Below, piece after piece: positions 1 through 7,562 of a stretch of 23,528 nucleotides of DNA. The stretch is taken from the NCBI GenBank assembly GCA_947085815.1, contig CAMTXU010000009.1:1-23528 (forward strand), given 5' to 3'. The notes beneath the pieces were generated by a model. It ran no database searches. It saw only the letters and a list, made by a program, of their open reading frames with translations, and had not been told where the DNA came from. Position 1 is the first letter of the stretch. Each line of letters starts with the position of its first letter. This DNA is from Fen-1258 sp947085815. Its GTDB lineage: Bacteria; Bacteroidota; Ignavibacteria; Ignavibacteriales; Melioribacteraceae. The position numbers were made by a program, and so were the translations under genes.

Positions 1-249
1 CGTTCCCGCTGCACCATTGTGAAAGTGTGATCCTGTGATCGGTCCACTTAATCCATTCACTGTAACATTATATGTCAACTGAGTACCATTGGCACTTAAG
101 ACAAACGTCCCTGTTCCGGACGCCGTCGTTGTCACCGCTGGAACTTCCTGACTTCCATCCAGTTTTGCAGTGAACATAACAGAGGTTTGAGAAAATGAAT
201 AATTACTCGCCAGAATGAGAGTAATTAGTGCATAAAGGTATCTTTTCAT
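1..249 (-). CDS. CHRD-domain secreted protein, 5' part only
   Basis: The gene reads leftward and runs off the window, leaving 83 codons. It starts at an ATG (247-249) with a GGAG ribosome binding site six bases upstream. The first 20 or so residues (MKRYLYALITLILASNYSFSQ, cut after SFSQ or so) form a signal peptide. After it comes a CHRD-type pattern: a short beta strand, DGSQEVPAVTT, a small-residue run, LTYNVTVNGL and then GSHFHNGAAGT, which matches the domain's usual H-x-H-x-G-x-x-G stretch. CHRD domains are extracellular beta modules of no settled enzymatic role. In this organism group such proteins often end in a T9SS sorting tail, but that end is outside the window. The frame has no stop. 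Confidence 0.75.
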   Translation of the reverse strand, partial: MKRYLYALITLILASNYSFSQTSVMFTAKLDGSQEVPAVTTTASGTGTFVLSANGTQLTYNVTVNGLSGPITGSHFHNGAAGT

Positions 250-456
250 GAAATCTCCTTTTGTAAAAACAAATTTTTAAAAATACGATCGAGTAAAGTT
301 GCCTTTTTAGAGCCCTTAACTTAAAATCAAGAACAGATAAGCATATTATTAAGTTCAATTAACCACCTATCAAATCATGAGGAAGTGATTTAAATATTCT
401 GTGTTTTATTGAAACTTCTTCAATGTGGAGGATATTTGAATAAAACCGGGAGAATT

Positions 457-579
457 ATGAATTTCACATTCACCGAAAAACAGTTAATGATAAAACAGAC
501 TGCAAAGGAATTTGCAGAATCTGAGATTGCCCCTTCTGCCGTCGAGCGTGATATAAACGTAGAATTTCAGCATGAATAA
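457..579 (+). pseudogene. Acyl-CoA dehydrogenase N-terminal remnant
   Basis: Forty codons starting MNFTFTEKQLMIKQTAKEF and continuing AESEIAPSAVERD closely resemble the first helices of acyl-CoA dehydrogenases, flavoenzymes of about 380 residues. The start still has a good ribosome binding site (CGGGAG, about five bases upstream). The frame stops at TAA 577-579, directly after HE. In relatives I recall, Gln-Val follows here, so CAA to TAA would explain the stop, and the next codon GTC is still Val. Homology disappears beyond that, so the rest of the gene has been deleted or replaced. I see no FAD- or CoA-binding region nearby. Family identification is from memory of the N-terminal pattern. 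Confidence 0.7.
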
Positions 580-740
580 GTCACCTTACGCCGTCTTTGT
601 TAATACAAGCGTTCTGATCAACCGTCAGCAAACTAATTGTACTCATAATCTTGATATTTTTCAGGGTCAACGGCAGGTTAGAATTAAAAGCAATCCGCCG
701 AAGGTGGACAAGGCTGTTCATATTTTTTATGTAACATGAG
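580..740. other. Unassigned spacer after the dehydrogenase remnant
   Basis: This stretch separates the broken dehydrogenase from the convergent nuclease gene. It holds a 55-codon plus-strand frame (572-739) that overlaps the remnant and ends two bases before the nuclease stop. The frame has no clear ribosome binding site and I do not recognise its product. It may be debris from the rearrangement that removed the dehydrogenase body. No terminator hairpin is evident. Confidence 0.3.
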
Positions 741-3700
741 TTATACTACATTCACCTCATCAATTCTGCAGACGGTTCGGAACTCGCAGAAACGGCAGAC
801 TTTACCTTCTCTATCATCCAGCTTGGAAAGATGAAATTTTCCATCCGAAATAGCTGCTATAAAATTCTTCACATGTTCAATTGATTTTAGCACAAGCTGT
901 TCGACGGATTGAATCTCATGATCCTTTCCCCCTTTTGATTTTACAACTTTTTTCCCGAAATCATCAATCGCATATTTCAATGAGTAGATAAACATTTCAT
1001 TAGGTGAATATTTCTGTTGTAACTTTTTCGCTAACAATTCACTCGCGGCATAAAGATACACAGGAAGCTGAAGCGAGATTCCGTTTGCGAGATCATCGAA
1101 AGATGGTTTTGCGCCGCTTAGTTTATAATCCACAATATTAAACGACTTTAGTTTTTCATTCACTTCGATACGGTCAATCATTCCGCGTAGTTTAATTCCG
1201 TCAATTTGAATCGGCTCGGCATCGCTTAGAATTTTATCCGCATCGTCAGTACGCAATCTTCCAAAGCTCACTTCAAAATATTTTGGAAGAAATTCTTTAT
1301 CGCCGTCTCTTTCGGATTCTAAAAAGCGGTAAAGCACAGATTCCATTCTGTTCCCATCAATACCAAGAATTTTTTCCCTCTCGTAAAATGTTAACGGAGA
1401 TTTGAAAGCGGTCGTCTCCAATTGTCTTTCTGATATTTGAAAAATCAATTTTTCGGCTGTCTTAAAATCTTTCTCCGAACACCCGACAAGTGATAATCCT
1501 TTCTCCCGCAGTGAAGTGTAGAACTCATAAAAGATTGTATGAAGTATTCTGCCCATTTCGATTGCTTCGATATCTTCGGTCGGTTCATCAATCGTCTTAA
1601 CTTTTAACACACGCTCCATAAAAAATTTGAACGGGCACTTTGCATAAGTTTCCAATTGAGAAATTGAATATTGTTTGGTTGAAAATGCTTTTAATTGTTC
1701 TGTTAATTCCGCTAATATTTTTTCGGTTGATTCATTTGTGAGAAGATCTCCGGTAAAGTGTGAAGAGGCGAATGGATCTTTCTTTCTTACATTCTCAACT
1801 TGGAGCGATTTTGATATTCCTTCCAAATTAATCTCAAGATCGCCTTGAATCGATTTCGCAGATTCAAATCCATTTTTTCCAATAAATATTAGCAGGTCTT
1901 CATTTGAAAAGAGGGCGTCATCATAATCGCTCTCGTTCTTTGAGGAGATCAAGAAAAGTTCCTCAAATTCTTTCAAGAAAGTTGATATGACATTCTCTCG
2001 TCCCTCTTCGGTGGATGGAAAGGTCAGATACAATTTTTTAGTCCATCCGCAAAGTGATTGATAAAATCGGAACCGCTCTTCCGTCTGGTGTGTTTGTAAT
2101 TGTTTCTTAAAAGAACCCGAGCTAAATATTTCCGGTTTGTATCTGGTTGGAAAGTCTCCGTCGCATAAACCTCCAATGAATAAGTAATCAAATTTTAATC
2201 CGCGAATTTCGTCAAGCGTAGTTACCTGCACGCCGTAGTTCGATTTTTCTTTTACATTAAATCGCGCCCAGTTGCAAGCAGTTCGTATCTGATCCATGAA
2301 GAATCTCATTTCAAATATTCGATCGCTTCCATATTCTTTTTTCAGCATGCTAAAAATTTCTGAAGTCGTATCAATAAAACTGGTGAAAGCGCGAATGTTC
2401 ACTTCCCCATCAATTTCCGCTTCCAGAAGCTTTGATGGAAGTTTGGAATTTATAATGAAATCATTCAGTCGATTTTGAAATTCTTCGATTGTGAGTTTGG
2501 ATTCGAACGGCTTTAACAATGTTGAAATAAATTTTATATCATCAAGAGCTTTTGAATATGCAGAACGCTTATCAATTTTTCCATCATCTTCATAGCCGAA
2601 ATAGCTCATGTTTTCCGTGAGATCGCTTAAAGTGTTGATCCAATTTTCTTTTCCGGCTACAATTTTTAACTCGGATGATATACGGTACAGATTTGAATAG
2701 TCAATTCCGGCAGTATCAATAAATTTGCCGCTCAAAGCGCGAAAAATATTTTTATAATAAAAATCATTCTCTTCGATCTCTAAAAAATTAACAAGCGCTG
2801 TAACCGGATTCGAATTATCAAGCGGAGTTCTATCCGTTAGATTAACCGGCAGCCCATTTTTATCGAACACACTCTTAACTATTGAGGAATAGTCTTGAAT
2901 AAGATTAAAACCGACACAAATTTTATGCGGCTCAACATTCTTTTCTAAGATCAGTTTTTTAATCTCTCTTGAGATAAGTTCAATCTCATTTTCGCGGTTG
3001 TGCGCGGAAATTCTTGTAATCCGTTTGCTCTCATCTATTTTAGTAGAGTTGCTCTTAGCTCTAAAAAGTTTATCGCTTAGAATAGTATTAAACTTTTCCG
3101 CCTTACCATTATTAGTTTCGTCAATCTTAACAAAACCGCGAGCAGTAAGATAGTCATAGCATCTATCAAGGTGAGAGAAGATCAATTTGTTCTTAGAAGA
3201 GTAATCGAAGCGTATAAAGAGTTTACTGTTTCCAACGGAAGAAAGATTATTCAGAATTTCTATCTCCGGATTTGAAAATTCGCTGAAGCCATCGAACAAA
3301 ATTATATTAACATCGGCGTAAACCTTTCGGAAACCGGCAACAAACTCTTTTACAGAGTACATGTTCAACTGGTAATATATATCGCCAATTTCGTATGCAT
3401 TTAGAGCAAAACATTTTTCACGAAATTTTTCATATATATCTGCAATGTCTAATGCTTTTAACTTTTCCGACGCATCCAACTTCTCCGCTTCTTTGCGCAG
3501 TGTCTCCGGATTAATGCCATGACGTTTGTATTCAGAGATAACGTTTTTAATTCTATCAAGTGTACCGAATGGAATCTCTTCCTTGTAAAGAGAGAGATAG
3601 CGCACATCTATCTCTTCAGCGCTCTGCTTAACGAAAACCGTAGCGGCGGCTTCACTAAGTGTTCTGAATGGTTTTAGCTGCTGCAATATCTTTGTAGAAA

Positions 3701-3896
3701 TCGTTCCTAAAGTTTCTATATTTAAGCCGGAAGCAGCGCGGAGCGAAATTTTAGAGATTGTCTCTTTCTTAAGATTGCGTGCTCTTCTATTTGTAGGAAC
3801 TACAAGAAGAAGTTCACCGATTTTATTCGATTCAATTTTTCGTTCAACAAGCGAGTTTACATCTATTCTGGCAATATTTTCTTTAGTGAGAATCAT
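741..3896 (-). CDS. AddB-like PD-(D/E)XK nuclease with Fe-S cluster, apparently lacking the P-loop
   Basis: A 1051-residue protein with the layout of AddB-type nuclease subunits of double-strand-break repair enzymes. The N-terminus (about 30-46) has LLLVVPTNRRARNLKKE, like the strand after the Walker A loop in AddB, but no GxxGxGK(S/T) precedes it. Around 550-580 lies TTLDEIRGLKFDYLFIGG, ending in GDFP, like the degenerate helicase C-terminal region of AddB. The nuclease domain follows: SISQLETYAKCPFKFF, a GMIDRIEV strand and the catalytic D923-Y-K925. Cys754, Cys1034, Cys1037 and Cys1043 (C-x2-C-x5-C at the end) match the AddB 4Fe-4S pattern. The start overlaps the upstream CYTH stop by four bases (ATGA), so a longer N-terminus is unlikely. 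No AddA partner is in the window. Predicted cytoplasmic; its real substrate is unknown. Confidence 0.82.
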   Translation of the reverse strand: MILTKENIARIDVNSLVERKIESNKIGELLLVVPTNRRARNLKKETISKISLRAASGLNIETLGTISTKILQQLKPFRTLSEAAATVFVKQSAEEIDVRYLSLYKEEIPFGTLDRIKNVISEYKRHGINPETLRKEAEKLDASEKLKALDIADIYEKFREKCFALNAYEIGDIYYQLNMYSVKEFVAGFRKVYADVNIILFDGFSEFSNPEIEILNNLSSVGNSKLFIRFDYSSKNKLIFSHLDRCYDYLTARGFVKIDETNNGKAEKFNTILSDKLFRAKSNSTKIDESKRITRISAHNRENEIELISREIKKLILEKNVEPHKICVGFNLIQDYSSIVKSVFDKNGLPVNLTDRTPLDNSNPVTALVNFLEIEENDFYYKNIFRALSGKFIDTAGIDYSNLYRISSELKIVAGKENWINTLSDLTENMSYFGYEDDGKIDKRSAYSKALDDIKFISTLLKPFESKLTIEEFQNRLNDFIINSKLPSKLLEAEIDGEVNIRAFTSFIDTTSEIFSMLKKEYGSDRIFEMRFFMDQIRTACNWARFNVKEKSNYGVQVTTLDEIRGLKFDYLFIGGLCDGDFPTRYKPEIFSSGSFKKQLQTHQTEERFRFYQSLCGWTKKLYLTFPSTEEGRENVISTFLKEFEELFLISSKNESDYDDALFSNEDLLIFIGKNGFESAKSIQGDLEINLEGISKSLQVENVRKKDPFASSHFTGDLLTNESTEKILAELTEQLKAFSTKQYSISQLETYAKCPFKFFMERVLKVKTIDEPTEDIEAIEMGRILHTIFYEFYTSLREKGLSLVGCSEKDFKTAEKLIFQISERQLETTAFKSPLTFYEREKILGIDGNRMESVLYRFLESERDGDKEFLPKYFEVSFGRLRTDDADKILSDAEPIQIDGIKLRGMIDRIEVNEKLKSFNIVDYKLSGAKPSFDDLANGISLQLPVYLYAASELLAKKLQQKYSPNEMFIYSLKYAIDDFGKKVVKSKGGKDHEIQSVEQLVLKSIEHVKNFIAAISDGKFHLSKLDDREGKVCRFCEFRTVCRIDEVNVV

Positions 3897-4390
3897 TTAT
3901 CTAGAAGTAGAGTCTTATATGATGACCGAATTTGATTAGAAAGATCCAGTTCTAACAACTCGACAGTTTCATTAAATCTTTTTTGCGCGTCATGCCTATT
4001 GCCTGTGAGAAGTGTTTCCAGTTCTAAAAATTTTCCTAATCTCTTAATCTCATCAAGATGAATACGCGTGTTATTGTGTAAATACAATTTTCTCTTCTTT
4101 TCAACTACCGTTGCCACTTCAAGAATATCACACAAATATTTCTCGGGATTTCTCCCTTCTAATTTTAGCAGCTCATAGTTACTCCACCGTTTTCCCTTTT
4201 CATCTCTCAGATATTTTATTAATGTGTAAGTACCCCCTTCGACCCGAAGTTTTAGCAATCCTTTTTTCACTTTATAGTAAATATCTTTTTGAATAAGCAA
4301 GCCTTCGAATTCAGCATTCATTTTATTAAGCAATTTTAGCAGCTTTGCGTGCGAATCAACTTTAATTTTTAATTCCAGATTAAGCGGCAT
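3893..4390 (-). CDS. CYTH-domain protein (class IV adenylate cyclase / triphosphatase fold)
   Basis: A 165-residue protein starting MPLNLELKIKV, the first strand of the CYTH triphosphate tunnel. The classic ExExK is NxExK here (N4, E6, K8), a variant I recall from the subfamily whose members start NxEIKA. Further tunnel residues follow: KLRVEGGTYTLIKYLRDEKGKRW, split as KLRVEGG and LIKYLRDEKG, then VEKKRKLY, IHLDEIKRLGKFLELE. The last block (D-E-I...L-G-x-F-L-E-L-E) is typical of the family. CYTH proteins act on triphosphates such as thiamine triphosphate, ATP or inorganic triphosphate; which applies here cannot be told. It is the first gene of an operon with the nuclease. The start has only a weak ribosome binding site. 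Confidence 0.85.
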   Translation of the reverse strand: MPLNLELKIKVDSHAKLLKLLNKMNAEFEGLLIQKDIYYKVKKGLLKLRVEGGTYTLIKYLRDEKGKRWSNYELLKLEGRNPEKYLCDILEVATVVEKKRKLYLHNNTRIHLDEIKRLGKFLELETLLTGNRHDAQKRFNETVELLELDLSNQIRSSYKTLLLDK

Positions 4391-4523
4391 ATGAAACCTT
4401 TTTTGAGTTACAGTTGTTAATATCAGAGAAAAATAATTCCTAAAATAAGAACTATTTTTAACGGTTGATTTTTATAAAAGAATCCATATCTTTAGTTAGA
4501 AGCATAGCAAAAGGAAACGTAAG

Positions 4524-5165
4524 ATGAAAGTATTTTTGTTTTTTCTATTATTGATACCATTCGAACTAACGAGCGCTCAAAAAATCGGCGAACTTGCGCC
4601 TGAAAAACCTCCGGAAGTATTTCCTAGTAACAGCTGGGGTGTTGATATAATGTTTGGCGAAGGCGGTTTTGGCTTAGGCACTTTTTACAGAAGATCTCTT
4701 TCAAAAGAGATAACCGGCTTTATAGATTTTTCAATTTCTGAAACTAAAGATGATAGGGAAATGACGTATATTGATTATTTTGGTAATCAATTCACTCCAG
4801 GCAAAGTTAACCGTGCATTTCTCTTTCCAGTAAACTTAGGTATTCAGTATAGGCTTTTTACTGAATCGCTTACAGAGAACCTTCGCCCATACATTACGGT
4901 TGGTGCGGGACCGGCTATTCTTCTTTCAACGCCATATGAGCCGGATTTTTTTAAATCGTTTAACGAGGCAAAGGGGCATTTTGCGGTTGGAGGCTATATT
5001 GGATTTGGCGCTAACATAGGTAGTAGTAAATCCAACTTGATTGGTCTGAATGTCCGCTACTATTACACTCAATTACTGGGCGACAAAGTCGAATTGATGA
5101 CTAATAATTTCAAGAATAGTTTTGGACAATTTTCCTTAATGCTGACAATAGGAAAAATGTATTGA
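4524..5165 (+). CDS. Outer-membrane beta-barrel protein
   Basis: A 213-residue protein with a signal peptide (MKVFLFFLLLIPFELTSAQ, cleavage expected after SAQ or nearby). The rest alternates hydrophobic and polar residues in about eight strands with short turns, such as VDIMFGEGGFGLGTFYRRSL, FLFPVNLGIQYRLF and RPYITVGAGPAIL, consistent with a small outer-membrane barrel. It does not match a named family I can identify. The start has AAAGGAAA upstream. Its stop overlaps the TTG start of the next gene, so the two are translated together. The divergent spacer 4391-4523 must hold the promoters for this gene and for the CYTH operon. Confidence 0.7.
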   Translation: MKVFLFFLLLIPFELTSAQKIGELAPEKPPEVFPSNSWGVDIMFGEGGFGLGTFYRRSLSKEITGFIDFSISETKDDREMTYIDYFGNQFTPGKVNRAFLFPVNLGIQYRLFTESLTENLRPYITVGAGPAILLSTPYEPDFFKSFNEAKGHFAVGGYIGFGANIGSSKSNLIGLNVRYYYTQLLGDKVELMTNNFKNSFGQFSLMLTIGKMY

Positions 5166-5881
5166 AATCAGTATCCGGTTTATTCAACGGTTTCAGCAGC
5201 GAGCTTTTCAAATTTTTAGATGATCTGAGGAAGAATAATTCCGTTGATTGGTTTCACAAGAACAAAGAGCGGTATCAAAAATTTTTAGTTGAACCCTCAA
5301 AAGCATTTGTAACTGAACTTGCACCCTTTTTTAACCGCCTCAATCCGGCAATCCGCACAGAACCAAAATTTAACCAAACCTTGATGCGGATGAATAAGGA
5401 TATGCGTTTTGCCAAAGGCGAACCATACAGAAATTATTTTTTGATTCACTTCGGCAGATTTAAGCTGGACACCGAATTTTTTCTCTACTTCGAAGCTAAT
5501 GAAGCACAGATGGGTTTGTTTATCAATCAAACCAAGGGGGATAATTTATACTTCCGCCAAAACCTATCTAAGCATCGGAATGAAATCCAAAATATATTTG
5601 AGAAGTATAAACTCAACAATAAATTTTCATTCCATTATTTTAAGAAGATGGAGACAATAAAAGCCGTCTCTAAATTTGACGCGGAGAAGCACTTCGAATT
5701 ATTTGAAAAACATGATATGATTCTTCTGCAGAGAGCGAAAACACCCTCTTCAAAAACGCTCAGCTCGGGCAAAGTTGTAATTGACATGATTGAAATGGTT
5801 TTATCACTCTACCCGCTGTATTGCTTTTCTATTTCACCTCAACCGTTAAAAGAACTTCGATTCTTTGAGGAGAACTTTTAA
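5162..5881 (+). CDS. DUF2461-family protein
   Basis: A 239-residue cytoplasmic protein matching the DUF2461 (TIGR02453) pattern: an opening FLDDLRKNNSVDWFHKNKERY, split as FLDDLRKNNS and VDWFHKNKERY, then MNKDMRFAKGEPYRNYFLIH, which corresponds to the family's RDxRFSKDKxPYK block. The family has no proven biochemical role. The start is TTG 5162-5164, overlapping the previous stop as TTGA, with an AGGAA element about nine bases upstream. No signal peptide or membrane segment is visible. The coupling suggests shared expression with the barrel protein, although the functional link is obscure. Confidence 0.75.
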   Translation: MKSVSGLFNGFSSELFKFLDDLRKNNSVDWFHKNKERYQKFLVEPSKAFVTELAPFFNRLNPAIRTEPKFNQTLMRMNKDMRFAKGEPYRNYFLIHFGRFKLDTEFFLYFEANEAQMGLFINQTKGDNLYFRQNLSKHRNEIQNIFEKYKLNNKFSFHYFKKMETIKAVSKFDAEKHFELFEKHDMILLQRAKTPSSKTLSSGKVVIDMIEMVLSLYPLYCFSISPQPLKELRFFEENF

Positions 5882-5894
5882 CCGAGAAAACGAT

Positions 5895-5999
5895 TTGACA
5901 TAAATTTATTTTTCCTTTGTAACAGCGGCAAGCCTTCAATTGGAGGTAATATTACAACCACTCCTTGACAGCATTTTTTTATTTGACACCCATTTGACA
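5895..5999 (+). promoter_or_regulatory. Cluster of four TTGACA motifs upstream of the dipeptidase gene
   Basis: TTGACA occurs at 5895-5900, 5965-5970, 5983-5988 and 5994-5999, three of them preceded or followed by AT-rich sequence. The last two are 11 bases apart and the preceding pair 18 apart. The motif equals the canonical -35 box, yet no strong -10 lies 17 bases from any copy (TACTTT at 6006-6011 is the best). They may be overlapping promoters, binding sites for a regulator, or chance in AT-rich DNA. Confidence 0.3.
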
Positions 6000-6038
6000 A
6001 GTAGCTACTTTACCTTCAAATTATAGCGGATCATTTTC

Positions 6039-6749
6039 ATGCGTAGATATTTTATTCTTTTGCTTTTTCTTTTTGGATGCGCAAGTTCGGAGTCCTTCCA
6101 GATCACTCCCGTTCAACCTGTTAATGAACTTATAAAAGAAGCATTGCAGAATACTCCTCCGATTGAGAAGGGACCATTTAAAGAAACAGATCTAATAGAA
6201 GTAATCAAACTGGATTCCACAATTCACACGGATATACGTTACGCAACAGAAAATAATTTTCTTAGTACAGCGTTATACAGTCAAGCAAAGGCATTTTTAC
6301 AACGCCCCGCCGCCGAAGCTGTTGTTCGTGTTAATCATAAATTAAAAACATTGGGCTACGGACTTCTCATTCACGATGCTTACCGCCCCTGGTACATTAC
6401 AAAAGTTTTCTGGGATGCTACTCCGGTAGAACTTCGCGATTTCGTAGCCGATCCATCCAAAGGATCAAGACACAACCGTGGCAGTGCTGTTGATCTTACA
6501 CTCTACAATCTTAAAACCGGAAAACCTGTTAAAATGCCGAGCCAGTACGATGAAATGTCTGAGCGCTCTTATCCAAATTATACCGGCGGAACCGTGGAAG
6601 AAATGAAGCTGCGTGATCTTTTACGCTCCGCAATGGAAGAGCAAGGATTCACTGTTTTTAAATATGAATGGTGGCATTTCGATTATAAAGATTGGGAAAC
6701 TTATTCGATTCAGAATGTACGGTTTGAAGATATTCCTCCGCAGAAATGA
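6039..6749 (+). CDS. ddpX: D-alanyl-D-alanine dipeptidase, VanX/DdpX type, lipoprotein
   Basis: A 236-residue zinc peptidase of family M15D, which cleaves D-Ala-D-Ala and so acts in peptidoglycan recycling or in resistance of the VanX type. The family hallmarks are present: IRYAT near 66-70, HDAYRP (112-117, with the conserved Arg116), SRHNRGSAVDLTL with zinc ligands His145 and Asp152, and EWWHFDY with catalytic Glu210 and zinc ligand His213. The N-terminus is a lipoprotein signal (LLLFLFGC, lipid Cys14), so it should be anchored in the envelope and act in the periplasm. No vanA/vanH-like ligase or dehydrogenase is nearby, so recycling is more likely than glycopeptide resistance. The symbol is by family likeness. 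Confidence 0.85.
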   Translation: MRRYFILLLFLFGCASSESFQITPVQPVNELIKEALQNTPPIEKGPFKETDLIEVIKLDSTIHTDIRYATENNFLSTALYSQAKAFLQRPAAEAVVRVNHKLKTLGYGLLIHDAYRPWYITKVFWDATPVELRDFVADPSKGSRHNRGSAVDLTLYNLKTGKPVKMPSQYDEMSERSYPNYTGGTVEEMKLRDLLRSAMEEQGFTVFKYEWWHFDYKDWETYSIQNVRFEDIPPQK

Positions 6750-6780
6750 ACTGACCACCAATAAAGACCTCTCACATTGT

Positions 6781-6796
6781 GAGGTTGTCTCAAAAG
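6781..6796 (+). repeat. Solo copy of the small-element inverted end
   Basis: The 16 bases gaggttgtctcaaaag are identical to the left end of the 108 bp element at 11878-11985. The interior and right end of that element are missing here. A short palindrome (ctcacattgtgag, 6771-6783) overlaps it, and a generic gagcgaagcgaagaatctt repeat follows at 6812-6830. It looks like the relic of a third element copy. Confidence 0.6.
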
Positions 6797-6924
6797 ATCG
6801 TTTATTATTTTGAGCGAAGCGAAGAATCTTAATTTTTGTTATGAAATCAATAGATTCTTTAGAGTGAACTCATAGTTTTATAATAAAAAAAGGATGAAAA
6901 TCTGAAACCAGTTATAGATAAGGG

Positions 6925-6987
6925 ACCCCCTATAGTAAATGTCTCCGGCATAGAAATTTGTTCTCTGGTCAAAAATATTTCATGGTA
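6925..6987 (-). pseudogene. 3' fragment of a second thioredoxin-like gene
   Basis: Read on the minus strand, this stretch encodes REQISMPETFTIGG in one frame, preceded by YHEIFLT. The intact thioredoxin-like gene at 7415-7954 ends GKQISVPETFTIGC followed by TIKWKK. The two segments are clearly homologous and about three quarters identical in DNA by eye over some 45 bases. Upstream codons no longer align and no start exists, so this is the tail of a lost paralogue or of a duplicated gene end. The HicBA genes lie between the fragment and the intact gene. Confidence 0.6.
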
Positions 6988-7013
6988 TATTCTTTTTCGT
7001 AAAGAATTACTAC

Positions 7014-7052
7014 TTGACAGTATAATCATCTATAGAATTAATTATAGGTTTG
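7014..7052 (+). promoter_or_regulatory. Possible promoter of hicBA
   Basis: A perfect TTGACA (7014-7019) is followed 17 bases later by ATTAAT, and a TAnnTTTG box of the Bacteroidota type (TAGGTTTG) lies at 7045-7052. The TTTG-type -33 box is not at its usual distance, so the choice of elements is uncertain. The site is 50 to 90 bases upstream of hicB. Confidence 0.3.
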
Positions 7053-7101
7053 CTTCTTTTGATCTCTTAAAGCGATATTTGTACAAAAATGGAAATTAAA
7101 T

Positions 7102-7308
7102 ATGAAGTTCATAATCACTATTACACAGGATGAGGACGGAATCTATATTGCGGAATGTCCCTCAATTCCAGGTTGTTTTAGTCAGGGCAAAACAGAAGAA
7201 GAAGCTCAACATAATATTCAAGATGCAATAAAAGAATCTCTTGAAGTTCGTTCAGAAAAAGGGATGCCGTTAACCATATCCATTCGTCAAGTGGAGGTAT
7301 TGGTCTAA
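7102..7308 (+). CDS. hicB: HicB-family antitoxin
   Basis: A 68-residue protein of the short HicB-like type. It opens with the beta strand MKFIITITQDEDGIYIAECP, and then has SIPGCFSQGKTEEEAQHN, the P-G-C/S-x-S-x-G-x-T-x-E-E-A signature, followed by a helix with AIKESLE. HicB proteins fold like a degenerate RNase H and neutralise HicA; this short form lacks a clear DNA-binding domain. The stop TAA overlaps the next ATG by one base (TAATG), the usual translational coupling. The partner toxin is damaged (see next entry), so this antitoxin may persist as an orphan. Confidence 0.85.
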   Translation: MKFIITITQDEDGIYIAECPSIPGCFSQGKTEEEAQHNIQDAIKESLEVRSEKGMPLTISIRQVEVLV

Positions 7309-7562
7309 TGCCGCCAGTTCCTCTTCTCCGTCCAAAAGATGTAATTAAAGTTTTTGAAAAATTTGGGTGGCAGATTGCCCGGCAAAAAGAAAGTTATATA
7401 ATGATATTGCAGAATCATTTCTTCCATTTAATCGTGCAGCCAATTGTGAATGTCTCTGGAACAGAGATTTGTTTTCCACTCAAGAGTTCATCAATAGCAT
7501 TGCGTAAGTATTTACTCTTCACACTTTGCGGTTCCTGCCAGTTATCGTCAATCTTTCCGTGA
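7308..7562 (+). pseudogene. hicA: hicA toxin, truncated and with the catalytic His replaced
   Basis: Residues 1-33 (PVPLLRPKDVIKVFEKFGW then QIARQKESYIMI) match the dsRNA-binding-like fold of HicA mRNA interferases. In intact members the sequence is G-S-H with the catalytic His; here it is Glu-Ser-Tyr (residues 28-30). Both differences could result from single transitions (GGA to GAA and CAT to TAT). After about residue 34 the homology ends and the frame continues antisense through the end of the thioredoxin-like gene to 7562, so the second half of the toxin is lost. I infer an inactive toxin. The reading frame shown is not a functional protein end. Confidence 0.75.

Noticed and set aside
572..739. 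55-codon plus-strand frame overlapping the dehydrogenase remnant
   Set aside because: No recognisable family, no ribosome binding site, and it overlaps known coding remains, so it is not called as a gene.
6039..6749. Glycopeptide-resistance cluster
   Set aside because: Only the dipeptidase is present. No VanA/VanH-like or sensor genes are in the window, so resistance is not claimed.
6613..6813. Frame inside the dipeptidase gene
   Set aside because: Same strand but another frame, without known features; the peptidase motifs are in the main frame.
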